A stretch of 14,308 bases of DNA from Candidatus Muiribacterium halophilum (GTDB taxonomy: Bacteria > Muiribacteriota > Muiribacteriia > Muiribacteriales > Muiribacteriaceae): NCBI GenBank assembly GCA_023228995.1, contig JALOAD010000071.1:1-14308 (forward strand), in the 5' to 3' direction. The notes beneath the pieces were generated by a model that saw only the letters and a list, made by a program, of their open reading frames with translations, was not told the DNA's origin and ran no database searches. Shown here piece after piece: positions 1 to 6,665 of the stretch. Each line of letters begins with the position of its first letter. The stretch's first letter is position 1. Both the position numbers and the translations under genes were made by a program.

Positions 1-78
1 TGAAACGCTTGAAAATACTGTGAATTCCATAATTATCAACAGCATTGATATAAAAATTAATTTTTTGATATTAGTCAT
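1..78 (-). CDS. Exported protein, 5' end only (cut by window edge)
   Basis: Reading leftwards from an ATG at 76-78, 26 codons stay open to the window edge. A GGAGG ribosome binding site (complement of 83-87) lies four bases upstream of the ATG. The peptide starts with a short charged region (MTNIKK) followed by a long hydrophobic stretch (LIFISMLLIIMEF) and small polar residues, which is a typical signal peptide. I infer an exported or membrane protein. Nothing more can be said because the mature part lies outside the window. It points the same way as the lipoprotein gene upstream of it, with about 157 bp between them, so the two may or may not be co-transcribed. Confidence 0.6.
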   Translation of the reverse strand, partial: MTNIKKLIFISMLLIIMEFTVFSSVS

Positions 79-133
79 AAATCCTCCGTGATATATTACA
101 TTTTAAATATTATCGGTAATAGGTAGTAAAACA

Positions 134-160
134 ATTAAAAATTAAAAATTAAAAATTAAG
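134..160. repeat. AT-only tandem repeat, unit ATTAAAA
   Basis: Three exact copies of the 7-bp unit ATTAAAA run from 134 to 154, followed by a partial variant copy (ATTAAG) to 160. It lies between the lipoprotein gene and the exported protein gene. A heptamer tract like this can change length by slippage, but no function is visible. Confidence 0.7.
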
Positions 161-235
161 AATCAAAAATCAGTATAATACAAAAGATTTTGTTTTAGAT
201 TTACCAGAATTATTTTTTTAATCCCTTTTTAGAAT

Positions 236-826
236 TTAAAGGTCTTCTTCCTCTGGGGTAAAATCGTTAATTTCATTTATATTCTGATTTAATGTTGTAA
301 ATGAATTAACTTTTTGAGTAATTTCAGGCATATTGTGTATTTCTTTTAATGCTTCATAAGCTTTACCAATATAATCAAGAGATTCATCATCAGCAGAGTA
401 TTCTTTTGTCATATTAGCAAACATAAAATAAATCTCAGCTTTTATTTGAGGAGTTGTATTAGGATTAGCAAGCAGATCTTTACCTTTTTGATAAGCTATT
501 TCGTATTTATTAGAAATGAAATTATCTCTAATATCTTCAATTTTTCTTTGTTCAATAGTACTTGAATCATCTCTTTTAGAATTTCTACTATATGTATTTT
601 TTAATTCAGCTTGAGCAACAAGTTCTTTATTTCTAATATACATTTTTAATGGATTTATAACAAATTCATCATGCGGAAGAATTGTTTTTTTGTTTATTAA
701 ATTAATAGAAGTTTTTATAGGAAGTTTTTTTTCAATTTCAGAAGTATGTTCTGATTTTTTTTCATTACAACCTGTTAAAAAAAAACATAACATTGTAATT
801 ATAAATATGCTTGACAGTTTTGCCAT
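236..826 (-). CDS. Predicted lipoprotein, function unknown
   Basis: This 196-residue protein begins with a lipoprotein signal: MAKL, a hydrophobic core, then the lipobox L-T-G-C with the lipidated cysteine at residue 20. It should be anchored in a membrane facing outward. The mature part is charged and mostly helical. Residues about 108-165 (alternating hydrophobic residues, paired helices around YQKGKDLL and IYFMFANM) look weakly like tetratricopeptide-type helical repeats, but I do not recognise a family. The tail is acidic (TPEEEDL). An AAAAGG-like ribosome binding site lies about 14 bases upstream of the ATG, which is rather far. The 5' end of the gene overlaps the likely promoter of the oppositely oriented tRNA-Leu. 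The lipoprotein call is solid; the function is unknown. Confidence 0.8.
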   Translation of the reverse strand: MAKLSSIFIITMLCFFLTGCNEKKSEHTSEIEKKLPIKTSINLINKKTILPHDEFVINPLKMYIRNKELVAQAELKNTYSRNSKRDDSSTIEQRKIEDIRDNFISNKYEIAYQKGKDLLANPNTTPQIKAEIYFMFANMTKEYSADDESLDYIGKAYEALKEIHNMPEITQKVNSFTTLNQNINEINDFTPEEEDL

Positions 827-839
827 TATATAATAAAAT
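811..839 (+). promoter_or_regulatory. Likely sigma-70-type promoter of tRNA-Leu
   Basis: A perfect -35 hexamer TTGACA (811-816) and a TAAAAT -10 element (834-839) are separated by exactly 17 bp. The predicted start point near 846 is about 11 bp before the tRNA. The -35 box and part of the spacer lie within the first codons of the divergent lipoprotein gene. An alternative TATAAT at 829-834 would leave only 12 bp of spacing and is rejected. Confidence 0.6.
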
Positions 840-856
840 ACCTTTTATATTCAAAT

Positions 857-943
857 GCCGGAGTGGTGAAATTGGTAGACGCAGTGGATTCAAAATCCAC
901 CGAGCCTTGGCTTGTGACGGTTCGATTCCGTCCTCCGGTACCA
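857..943 (+). tRNA. tRNA-Leu, anticodon CAA
   Basis: The sequence folds as a class II tRNA. The acceptor stem pairs 857-863 (GCCGGAG) with 933-939 (CTCCGGT), with a G-U at the end as in some other leucine tRNAs. The discriminator is A940 and CCA is encoded at 941-943. The D-loop has the GGTAGACGC signature, the anticodon arm has the loop TTCAAAA with CAA at 891-893, and a long variable arm (about 901-915) precedes the T-arm (916-932) with loop TTCGATT. The long variable arm, A discriminator and CAA anticodon identify a leucine tRNA reading UUG. It stands alone on the plus strand between minus-strand genes. Confidence 0.97.
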
Positions 944-997
944 CGCTTTTAACATTTTATCATTAAAAAAAAAATTCAACAAGTTTTATACTAATTT

Positions 998-1040
998 AAA
1001 AAAAATAAACCCTCTTAATTTTTGTTTAATAAGAGGGTTT
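998..1040 (-). terminator. Intrinsic terminator of the chemosensory operon
   Basis: Read on the minus strand, an 11-bp perfect stem (1030-1040 with 1007-1017, AAACCCTCTTA against TAAGAGGGTTT) with a 12-base loop is followed almost immediately by eight T residues (complement of 998-1005). It sits 15 bp after the response regulator stop codon. On the plus strand there is no T-tract after the stem, so it acts in the minus direction. Confidence 0.9.
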
Positions 1041-1054
1041 AAAGTTAAGCGAGT

Positions 1055-1414
1055 TTACATATGTATCAATTTTATCAATTGTTTAATAGAAAATGGTTTT
1101 TCTATAAAACCTGATATATGAGGTAATTCAAAATCTGTAAAATTATTATATTCAAGTTCAGCTGACATAACTATAATTCTCATATTTTGATTATAATCTT
1201 CTTTAATAACACTCCTTATAAGTGTTAACCCATCCATAACTGGCATGTTTAAATCAGTTATGAGTGTATCAATTGTATTATTTTTAATTATGTCAATTGC
1301 ATCCTCTCCATTTAAAGCAAAATGAACTTGGCTGATATTTTCTTTAAAAACACTAAAATATCTTTTCATAAGTTCAATTTGAATTTCGCAGTCGTCTACA
1401 ATTAATATTTTCAT
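1055..1414 (-). CDS. Single-domain response regulator, CheY-like
   Basis: This 119-residue protein is a stand-alone receiver domain with no output domain. The acidic pair D7 and D8 follows MKILIV, the phospho-acceptor is D54 in LITDLNMPVMDG, the switch serine is S84 in VMSAE, and the conserved lysine is K106 in FIEKPF. All catalytic positions of the family are present, so it should bind magnesium and accept a phosphoryl group from a histidine kinase. It starts two bases after the chemoreceptor stop codon and is the last gene of the cheW - mcp - regulator operon, just before the terminator. The context suggests it carries the output of this receptor, as CheY does to a flagellar or pilus motor. 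The kinase (CheA) must be encoded elsewhere. A role as a phosphate sink or for another motility system cannot be excluded. Confidence 0.93.
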   Translation of the reverse strand: MKILIVDDCEIQIELMKRYFSVFKENISQVHFALNGEDAIDIIKNNTIDTLITDLNMPVMDGLTLIRSVIKEDYNQNMRIIVMSAELEYNNFTDFELPHISGFIEKPFSIKQLIKLIHM

Positions 1415-1416
1415 AA

Positions 1417-3297
1417 TTAAAACCCTAAAGTGTCATCACTATCTAATGGGAGAATCTTTTCACTATTGGTTTTCTTTGTATTAAAACTAATATTTGTTTT
1501 TTTCTTATATGGTTTTTTGTTTGAATTAACATTATTTAAATTAATTTTAACACCATGTACAAGCATATTTAATGTTTGTACAATTTCTTGAAGTTGTGAA
1601 GCTTGGGCTGTTAATTCTTCTGATGCTACTGCTGATTCTTCTGAATTTGCTGCAGAACCTTGTGTGTTTTTTTCTATTTCAGATACAGCAATATTAATTT
1701 GAGTAATTCCTTTTGTTTGTTCAGCTGATGCTGTAGATACTTCATTTATTAAATTACTAATTTTCATAACAGAATCAGTTATTTTACCTAATTGATCAGC
1801 TACATTTTTAGCAACATGAACACCGTTTTCTGAATTAGCTTTTGATTCTTCAATTAATGAAGCTGTATTTTTTGCAGCTTGAGCAGATCTTTGAGCAAGA
1901 TTTCTAACTTCTTCAGCAACAACAGCAAAGCCTTTACCAGCTTCACCAGCTCTTGCTGCTTCAACAGCTGCGTTTAATGCAAGAAGATTAGTTTGAAAAG
2001 CAATTTCATCAATTGTTTTTATAATTTTTTCAGTTTCGTCAGAACTTTCTTTTATCTTTGTGATTGCAGTCATCATTTTAGCAATAGTAGATTTACCATT
2101 TTCTGCAAGTTTTTGAGCTTCATCACTCATTATATTAGCTTGTCTAGCATTTTCTGCATTTTGTTTTGTCATTGAAGAGAGTTCTTCAAGACTTGCTGAA
2201 GTTTCTTCAATAGATGAAGCTTGCGAATTAGCTGTGTTTGCCATTTCTTGTGAAGATTGACTTACTTGATTTGATGCTTGTGCAACCTCCATACTACCAG
2301 AATTAAGTTGATTAATAATTTCATTTATTGGAAGAGTTATTCCTCTTACTATAAATATTAAAGCTATTATTGATATTATAGTACAAAATAATGAAAAATA
2401 AATAACTGTTTTTTTGATAAAAGCAACATTTGATTCACTTTCTTTTTGATAAAAATCATACATTTCTTCACTTATAGTAGCAGCTTGTGGACCGATTTTG
2501 TTTATTTTTTCTGTAAGATTATTTGTTTCATTAATTAATTCTTTGGTTTCAATAAAATATTTATTATAATTTTCAACACTTTCTGATATTTTTGAAAGGT
2601 TTAAATCTACATCACCTAAGGTTTTTCTCATTTCATTAAGTATTAAAATATTATTTTTAATTCTTTTTATCTGATCATTATATTCACTTAATCTTGTTTC
2701 ACTTTGTTCACTTGCATAATGTATTTGACTAATTCTAGTTTCTTGAAATAATTGAAAAACATCATCATTAAAAACACTGTTATATTTGTCGATTTTTAGG
2801 TTTTTTTCCATATTATTTTCTGAATATATTTTTTCTTTAATTTCTGTTAATTTATTACTAAAATTACGCATTAATAAAACAGTATTTGATATTTCTTGTT
2901 GTAAATTTTTACTTATTTTACTATCTTTATCATTTAAAGTAAGATATGAAAGATAATGCTCTTTATAAATTTGAACAAGTTTATCTAATTCATTAATTTT
3001 CCCTTGTATAAAATTATTATCAGTATCGTCTTTTATATCATTTGAAACTTTAAATAAATCATCAATTTTAGCTGAAGCCATATCAATATATTTTTTATCT
3101 TGAGTTCTTTGATAATTCATTCCATAAAATCTTGTTTCAAAAATAAGTGCATTTATATCTGTGAATTTTTCTAATGTATCGTGTTCTGCCATTAGATTAT
3201 TCAAAGAGTTCCATGAAATTCCGCTTATTACAAGTAAAAAAAATATAATTACACCAAAACCAGCTGATATTTTTGTACTAAGTTTTAAATTTTTCAT
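1417..3297 (-). CDS. Methyl-accepting chemotaxis protein, transmembrane
   Basis: The 626-residue receptor has a first membrane helix at about 12-28, an extracytoplasmic all-helical region at about 29-297 and a second membrane helix at about 298-318. The sensor region is long and helical, like a helical-bimodular or duplicated four-helix-bundle domain; its ligand is unknown. After the second helix the typical HAMP domain is reduced to its first helix ([12 protein letters not shown]). The chain then runs straight into the methylation and signalling coiled coil, an arrangement I recall in other receptors such as those of Geobacter. The highly conserved hairpin tip, [21 protein letters not shown] and on through EEVRNLA, lies at about 431-468 and contacts CheA and CheW. 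The C-terminus is a lysine-rich linker ending in DDTLGF and has no classical NWETF-type CheR/CheB pentapeptide. A ribosome binding site (TAGGAG) lies in the 12-bp gap after cheW. The call is certain; the stimulus is not known. Confidence 0.96.
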   Translation of the reverse strand: MKNLKLSTKISAGFGVIIFFLLVISGISWNSLNNLMAEHDTLEKFTDINALIFETRFYGMNYQRTQDKKYIDMASAKIDDLFKVSNDIKDDTDNNFIQGKINELDKLVQIYKEHYLSYLTLNDKDSKISKNLQQEISNTVLLMRNFSNKLTEIKEKIYSENNMEKNLKIDKYNSVFNDDVFQLFQETRISQIHYASEQSETRLSEYNDQIKRIKNNILILNEMRKTLGDVDLNLSKISESVENYNKYFIETKELINETNNLTEKINKIGPQAATISEEMYDFYQKESESNVAFIKKTVIYFSLFCTIISIIALIFIVRGITLPINEIINQLNSGSMEVAQASNQVSQSSQEMANTANSQASSIEETSASLEELSSMTKQNAENARQANIMSDEAQKLAENGKSTIAKMMTAITKIKESSDETEKIIKTIDEIAFQTNLLALNAAVEAARAGEAGKGFAVVAEEVRNLAQRSAQAAKNTASLIEESKANSENGVHVAKNVADQLGKITDSVMKISNLINEVSTASAEQTKGITQINIAVSEIEKNTQGSAANSEESAVASEELTAQASQLQEIVQTLNMLVHGVKINLNNVNSNKKPYKKKTNISFNTKKTNSEKILPLDSDDTLGF

Positions 3298-3309
3298 ATA
3301 ATTCTCCTA

Positions 3310-3624
3310 TTATATTGAGTTTTCTGTGAATATTTTGTCAGCATCAAGCATAATTCCATGTCTTACTTCGCCTGTTTTATTATTCATAGATAATACTATA
3401 ATGCAGGTTTTCTCAGTGATTTCAGCTTTTGATATACCAAATCTCACTCTAAGATCAATTACTGGAATAACTTTACCTCTAAGATTAATCATTCCTCTAA
3501 TGTAATCTGAAGAATTTGGAAATTTAGTAACTGTCATCATCCCGATTATTTCTTGTACTCTGAGAATTGGCAGTCCGTAAATTTCCCCATCAAGTGAAAA
3601 TGTTAGGAACTTATTGAGACCCAT
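3310..3624 (-). CDS. cheW: CheW-like adaptor with shortened C-terminus
   Basis: The 104-residue protein is clearly of the CheW family: LTFSLDGEIYGLPILRVQEIIG, then FPNSSDYIRGMINLRGKVIPVIDL with the signature IRGMINLRGKVIPVIDLR, then a KTCIIVL strand. CheW couples chemoreceptors to the kinase CheA. Family members usually have about 150-165 residues. This one stops after HGIMLDADKIFTENSI, so roughly the last 50 residues (the final strands and helix of the second subdomain) are missing. The stop TAA TAG is followed after a few bases by the ribosome binding site and start of the chemoreceptor, so no hidden remnant of the missing part exists in another frame. The start has a very strong AAGGAGG site (complement of 3630-3636). 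It is the first gene of the operon. Its leader runs through the left inverted recombination site at 3650-3677, so its promoter is probably inside the recombinase segment. Confidence 0.9.
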   Translation of the reverse strand: MGLNKFLTFSLDGEIYGLPILRVQEIIGMMTVTKFPNSSDYIRGMINLRGKVIPVIDLRVRFGISKAEITEKTCIIVLSMNNKTGEVRHGIMLDADKIFTENSI

Positions 3625-3649
3625 TTTGCCTCCTTTTTATTTTTATAAT

Positions 3650-3677
3650 ATGTCTGCAATGTATAAATTGTAGACAT
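3650..3677 (+). repeat. Left inverted recombination site, dif-like
   Basis: The site has an 11-bp left arm ATGTCTGCAAT, a 6-bp centre GTATAA (3661-3666) and an 11-bp right arm ATTGTAGACAT. The arms are near-perfect inverted repeats of each other (one mismatch). This 11-6-11 layout is that of XerCD/dif-type core sites. It begins 26 bp upstream of the cheW start codon. Confidence 0.8.
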
Positions 3678-3719
3678 TTAAGGCGGCTTGTGGTTTTTTT
3701 TAATAATAACTTGGAAATA

Positions 3720-3764
3720 AAACCTAAAAGGTTGTAATATGAGCTAAATATTAATATGAAGCAA
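3720..3764 (-). promoter_or_regulatory. Weak candidate promoter for the cheW operon
   Basis: On the minus strand TTGCTT (complement of 3759-3764) and CATATT (complement of 3736-3741) are 17 bp apart, pointing at cheW. Both hexamers are imperfect. A small 5-bp hairpin (AACCT, loop AAA, AGGTT; about 3721-3733) lies just downstream. If real, this promoter is inside the invertible segment and would be turned away from cheW by inversion. Confidence 0.25.
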
Positions 3765-3837
3765 TGACACTTTAGATTTAATTACAAAATGAGGTTTAAT
3801 GTAAATGTATTATTAGTTGTGGGGATAAGGAGAGTAT

Positions 3838-4743
3838 ATGAAAAAAAATATTGAACTTCTTTATGAGGAATTTCTTAATAATATTTCGGTTAAAAATAAT
3901 TCAAAAAAAACTTATATGGGAAGTTTAAAACAATTTTTTGAATATATTAAAAAGAAAAATATTAAAAAACCTGAAACAATTACAGTAATTGATTATATTG
4001 AGTTTTTAAAAAATAAAGAATTATCAGATTATACAATAACAAATTATATAGTTGTTTTAAAAAAGTTTTTTTCATGGTGTTATCATCAAGGATATTGTGA
4101 AGATATAACTTCTAAGATAAAAATAAAACAACAAGCAAAAGGATTTAGAAAAAAAACATTAACAATAAAGGAAATACAAGAACTTAATTCTGTTTTATGC
4201 AAAGATAATATTATTGGAATGAGAGATTATACTATTATTAATCTTATGATAAGGACTGGATTGAGAACTATTGAAATTAAGAGATTGAATTTTGGCGATA
4301 TAAAAAAAACTGGTGATTATCATATACATTATATTCATGGTAAAGGAAGGACAGGTAAGGATGAATTTGTATTTTTAACAAAAAAAACTTATAGCATAAT
4401 ACTTGAATATAAAAATAAACTCAAAAGTTTGCACATACCAATTAATGATAACAATCCTATTTTCTTTTCGCTTTCACGAAAAAACTACTTAAAACCCCTT
4501 ACGACACGTTCTTTGTCAAGAATTGTTAAAAACTCTCTTTCATTAATTGGACTTACAAGCAAAGATTATTCTGCTCATAGTTTAAGACATACAGCTATAA
4601 CATTATGTCTTCTTGGAGGAGCAACTATACCAGAAGCACAAATTCCTGCAAGACATAACAATATAAATACAACATTAATATATGCACATAATATTAATAG
4701 AATGAAATGTGCTCCAGAAAAATATATAGATAGAATAATTTAA
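3838..4743 (+). CDS. Tyrosine site-specific recombinase (XerC/D-like integrase)
   Basis: The 301-residue enzyme has the two-domain plan of Xer-type recombinases. An N-terminal helical DNA-binding domain spans about 1-100 (SAM-like core, with SDYTITNYIVVLKKFFSWCY), and the catalytic domain about 105-301. All active-site residues are present: R143 in TGLRTIE, K169 in HGKGR, H247 and R250 in HSLRH, H273 in ARHNNINTT, and nucleophile Y282 in LIYAH, nine residues after H273 as in the family. It therefore should be able to cut and rejoin DNA through a covalent tyrosine intermediate. The length matches XerC/XerD (about 300). The start has a good AAGGAGAG site. The gene ends 8 bp before the right inverted site, and 160 bp separates it from the left one. 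The flanking 28-bp sites are its probable substrates. It is probably not the chromosomal XerC or XerD, since it has its own pair of sites, but this is inferred from context. Confidence 0.93.
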   Translation: MKKNIELLYEEFLNNISVKNNSKKTYMGSLKQFFEYIKKKNIKKPETITVIDYIEFLKNKELSDYTITNYIVVLKKFFSWCYHQGYCEDITSKIKIKQQAKGFRKKTLTIKEIQELNSVLCKDNIIGMRDYTIINLMIRTGLRTIEIKRLNFGDIKKTGDYHIHYIHGKGRTGKDEFVFLTKKTYSIILEYKNKLKSLHIPINDNNPIFFSLSRKNYLKPLTTRSLSRIVKNSLSLIGLTSKDYSAHSLRHTAITLCLLGGATIPEAQIPARHNNINTTLIYAHNINRMKCAPEKYIDRII

Positions 4744-4751
4744 TTATGCTT

Positions 4752-4779
4752 ATGTCTACAATTTATACATTGAAGACAT
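4752..4779 (-). repeat. Right inverted recombination site, dif-like
   Basis: Read on the minus strand it is ATGTCTTCAAT, centre GTATAA, then ATTGTAGACAT. It differs from the left site only at position 7 (T instead of G), a 27/28 match in opposite orientation. The asymmetric centre GTATAA is identical on the two sites and gives them a defined direction. Similarity does not extend beyond the 28 bp on either side. Confidence 0.8.
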
Positions 4780-4880
4780 AAAAAAGTATTTGTTTATGCG
4801 ACTTATCAGTTTATTTAAATAATATTATAACACAAAAAAACTTAAAGTAAAAGTAAAAAACCCACAACCTTCAAACACTT

Positions 4881-4900
4881 TATGATTTTTTATGATTTTT
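4881..4900. repeat. Tandem duplication of TATGATTTTT
   Basis: Two exact adjacent copies of the 10-mer TATGATTTTT occur in the 214-bp intergenic region between the recombinase and the 5'-nucleotidase, just upstream of the candidate promoter. The rest of that region is A/T-rich and has a short C-rich stretch (CCCACAACCTTC, about 4861-4872). Confidence 0.7.
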
Positions 4901-4910
4901 TTTCTTTTTA

Positions 4911-4919
4911 TGGTATTAT
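4911..4919 (+). promoter_or_regulatory. Candidate extended -10 promoter of the 5'-nucleotidase
   Basis: TGG followed by TATTAT (4914-4919) forms an extended -10 element about 38 bp before the start codon. No good -35 box lies 17 bp upstream, which is usual for extended -10 promoters. The surrounding TTTTATG-n-TATWAT pattern recurs upstream of the AAA+ gene at 6631-6639. Confidence 0.35.
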
Positions 4920-4957
4920 ATTGAAAAAATGCATGTATAAAAAAAAGTGAGGTTTTT

Positions 4958-6445
4958 ATGAAAAAATTTAGTTTTTTAATTATTGTTTATGTTTTTTGTA
5001 TTGTTTGTTTTTCTGGAGATTTTGTTAGAATATTACATACAAATGATTTTCATGGTCATATTCTTCCTAAAGTTGATAGAGATGGTAATGAAATTGGCGG
5101 AATAGCTAGAATTGCTAAGAAGATTGAAGATGTTTTGTCAGTACATCCGCAAACTCTTGTGCTTGATGCTGGGGATTTTATTTCTGGTTTTCTTTATGCC
5201 AATTTTGATACTGGTGAAACTGTTGTCGAAATATACAAGCAAATTCCTTTCACTGCAATTGTTCCGGGTAATCATGAATTTGATTATGGTTATGAAAATA
5301 TGAAAAAAATATTAGCTCCTTTTGAAGATAAAATTGTTTGTGCTAATGTTTATAGTAGAGGAAAGAGAGTTTATCAGCCTTTCATTATTAAAGAAGTTAA
5401 TAATCTTAGAGTTCTTATTATGGGTGTTACTACTCCTGAAATTAAAAGATTTGCTTTAGGTCTTGATGAAGCTGGTGTTTTTGTTTCACTTCCTCAAAAT
5501 GAAGTTAGAAAAATTCTTTCTCAAAATAGGGATAAATTTGATGTAAGTATTCTTATTTCACATATTGGATTTGAAGAAGATGTTAAAATTGCTCAGGAAT
5601 TTGCAGATCTTGATATAATTATTGGCGGTCATACTCATACTTTATTAAAAGTTCCTCCTGTATTTAATAATACAATTATCAATCAGGCTAGTGCTTATGG
5701 TGAAAGATTAGGTTTTTTAAGAGCTTATTATGAAAAAGTAAATGATAAAACTGTTATGAAATATTTTAACTCTAATCTGATGATTCCTCTAGCGTCTTGG
5801 GGTGAAAATAAAATTATTAAAAATTTAGTTGATAAGGCTGAACAAAAAGTCATTGCAATTTCGACTCAAATTGTTGGAGAAGCTTTAGATGTATTTCCTG
5901 CGGGGAAAAAAGATGTAAGAATGGGTGAAACTGAAATTGGAAATCTTATAAGCGATTCTTTATTATATCTTTCAAAAGCGGATTTTGCTGTAATGAATGG
6001 GGGCGGAATTAGAGCTTCATTAAATAAAGGTGCAATTAGTGCAGCTGATGTTGAAAAAATTCTTCCTTTTAAAAATAATGCAATTGTTATAAAAGTTACT
6101 GGAAAAAAACTTATTGAAAATTTTGAAAATTCTTTGCAAGGTTTAAAAATACCTAAGTTATCAGGAGCTTTTTTGCAAGTTGCTGGAATGAAAGTTGAAT
6201 ATGATCTTGAAAATGAAAAAGTTATGTTATTTACAAAAGATGGTAAAGCTATTGAAAAAAACAAAGAATATACTTTAGCTTTAAATGATTATATGAAAAA
6301 TGGTGGAGATGGTTATCTTTTTAAAGAATGTGAAGAAATTAATAGTTACATTACTGGAAAACCTTTGAAAGATGTTTTAACTGAATATATTAGAAAAGTT
6401 CAAAAAGTTAGTCCAAAAAAAGATAATAGAATAGTGATTAAATAG
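4958..6445 (+). CDS. Secreted 5'-nucleotidase / UDP-sugar hydrolase, UshA family
   Basis: The 495-residue protein has a signal peptide (MKKFSFLIIVYVFCIVCFSG, cleavage likely near residue 19-20) and so acts outside the cytoplasm. The N-terminal metallophosphatase domain shows the full two-metal site: D30 and H32 in HTNDFHGH, D73 in DAGD, N105 and H106 in GNHEFD, H202 in ISH, and H225 and H227 in GGHTH. The C-terminal 5'-nucleotidase domain (about 305-480) shows NGGGIRASL with R352 for substrate binding, and NDYMKNGGDGY at 443-453, which supplies the aromatic base-stacking residue. It should dephosphorylate extracellular nucleotides or nucleotide sugars to nucleosides for salvage. The length is slightly below UshA (about 550). 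It appears to be transcribed alone, with a GTGAGG site before the start and a hairpin terminator after it. The exact substrate cannot be read from sequence. Confidence 0.93.
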   Translation: MKKFSFLIIVYVFCIVCFSGDFVRILHTNDFHGHILPKVDRDGNEIGGIARIAKKIEDVLSVHPQTLVLDAGDFISGFLYANFDTGETVVEIYKQIPFTAIVPGNHEFDYGYENMKKILAPFEDKIVCANVYSRGKRVYQPFIIKEVNNLRVLIMGVTTPEIKRFALGLDEAGVFVSLPQNEVRKILSQNRDKFDVSILISHIGFEEDVKIAQEFADLDIIIGGHTHTLLKVPPVFNNTIINQASAYGERLGFLRAYYEKVNDKTVMKYFNSNLMIPLASWGENKIIKNLVDKAEQKVIAISTQIVGEALDVFPAGKKDVRMGETEIGNLISDSLLYLSKADFAVMNGGGIRASLNKGAISAADVEKILPFKNNAIVIKVTGKKLIENFENSLQGLKIPKLSGAFLQVAGMKVEYDLENEKVMLFTKDGKAIEKNKEYTLALNDYMKNGGDGYLFKECEEINSYITGKPLKDVLTEYIRKVQKVSPKKDNRIVIK

Positions 6446-6447
6446 AA

Positions 6448-6469
6448 GCAGTACTAAAGCAGTATTAAA
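6448..6469. repeat. Tandem 11-mer GCAGTAYTAAA
   Basis: Two adjacent 11-bp copies, GCAGTACTAAA and GCAGTATTAAA, begin two bases after the 5'-nucleotidase stop codon; a third partial GC follows. No function is apparent. Confidence 0.6.
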
Positions 6470-6520
6470 GCTTTATAATAACAGGGCAAAAACAATATAA
6501 AAGCAGATTATATAAAAAAT

Positions 6521-6557
6521 TGTCATCCCGGTACTATTCTGAGCCGGGATCTGTTTT
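6521..6557 (+). repeat. REP-like palindrome, copy 1
   Basis: TGTCATCCCGG, a short spacer, then CCGGGATCTG followed by TTTT. It is identical over 37 bp to the copy at 8525-8561. The core ATCCCGG (6525-6531) pairs with CCGGGAT (6544-6550). In a genome this AT-rich the GC-rich stem stands out strongly. Similar GTCATCCCGG palindromes are common dispersed repeats in other bacteria. Confidence 0.85.
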
Positions 6558-6564
6558 TTTTTTT
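6525..6564 (+). terminator. Probable terminator of the 5'-nucleotidase, built from the REP-like palindrome
   Basis: The 7-bp GC-rich stem with a 12-base loop is followed after CTG by eleven consecutive T residues (6554-6564), which gives it the form of an intrinsic terminator. It lies about 80 bp after the 5'-nucleotidase stop and before the AAA+ gene promoter. Confidence 0.65.
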
Positions 6565-6613
6565 ACCTAAACCCCCTAAACCCTATAACCTTTTTACTAA
6601 ACCCACCAACTTC
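6565..6613. repeat. C-rich CCCTAAA-like intergenic tract
   Basis: The stretch contains CTAAACCCCCTAAACCC and later ACTAAACCCACC, in which TAAACCC recurs three times. Related C-rich or G-rich tracts occur at 11360-11390, 14084-14120 and 14238-14265, always outside genes. Confidence 0.5.
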
Positions 6614-6630
6614 ATTAATTGTTAATTTTA

Positions 6631-6639
6631 TGATATAAT
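6631..6639 (+). promoter_or_regulatory. Extended -10 promoter of the AAA+ ATPase gene
   Basis: TGA followed by a perfect TATAAT (6634-6639) gives an extended -10 element, with a predicted start point about 20 bp before the ATG at 6666. The -35 position (TTCATT, 6611-6616) is weak. Confidence 0.5.
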
Positions 6640-6665
6640 TTAGTTAAAATTATATTGGTGGCATT

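Larger units (their letters stand above)
3650..4779. mobile_element. Putative invertible segment with its own tyrosine recombinase
   Basis: A 1130-bp unit is bounded by two inverted 28-bp sites (3650-3677 and 4752-4779) and contains exactly one gene, a complete tyrosine recombinase, plus 160 bp of noncoding DNA before it. Inverted core sites recombined by such an enzyme invert the DNA between them rather than excise it. No target-site duplication is obvious outside the sites. Alternative readings are a minimal mobile element using dif-like ends, or a fossil of one. Inversion itself is inferred, not seen. Confidence 0.6.

Noticed and set aside
1993-2175. Open frame on the plus strand inside the chemoreceptor gene (60 codons)
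   Set aside because: It is antisense to the highly conserved signalling tip, has no ribosome binding site and a Phe/Ser/Cys-rich composition typical of a shadow frame.
3298-3312. Frameshift hiding the rest of CheW
   Set aside because: Only 12 bp separate the CheW stop from the chemoreceptor start, so no C-terminal coding sequence can be present in another frame.
3650-4779. Conventional insertion sequence with a DDE transposase
   Set aside because: The enclosed gene is a tyrosine recombinase, the terminal repeats are internally palindromic core sites, and no flanking target duplication is seen.
5866-6264. Open frame of 132 codons opposite the 5'-nucleotidase
   Set aside because: The sense strand encodes the conserved nucleotidase C-terminal domain with catalytic motifs; the antisense frame has no ribosome site and no recognisable domain.
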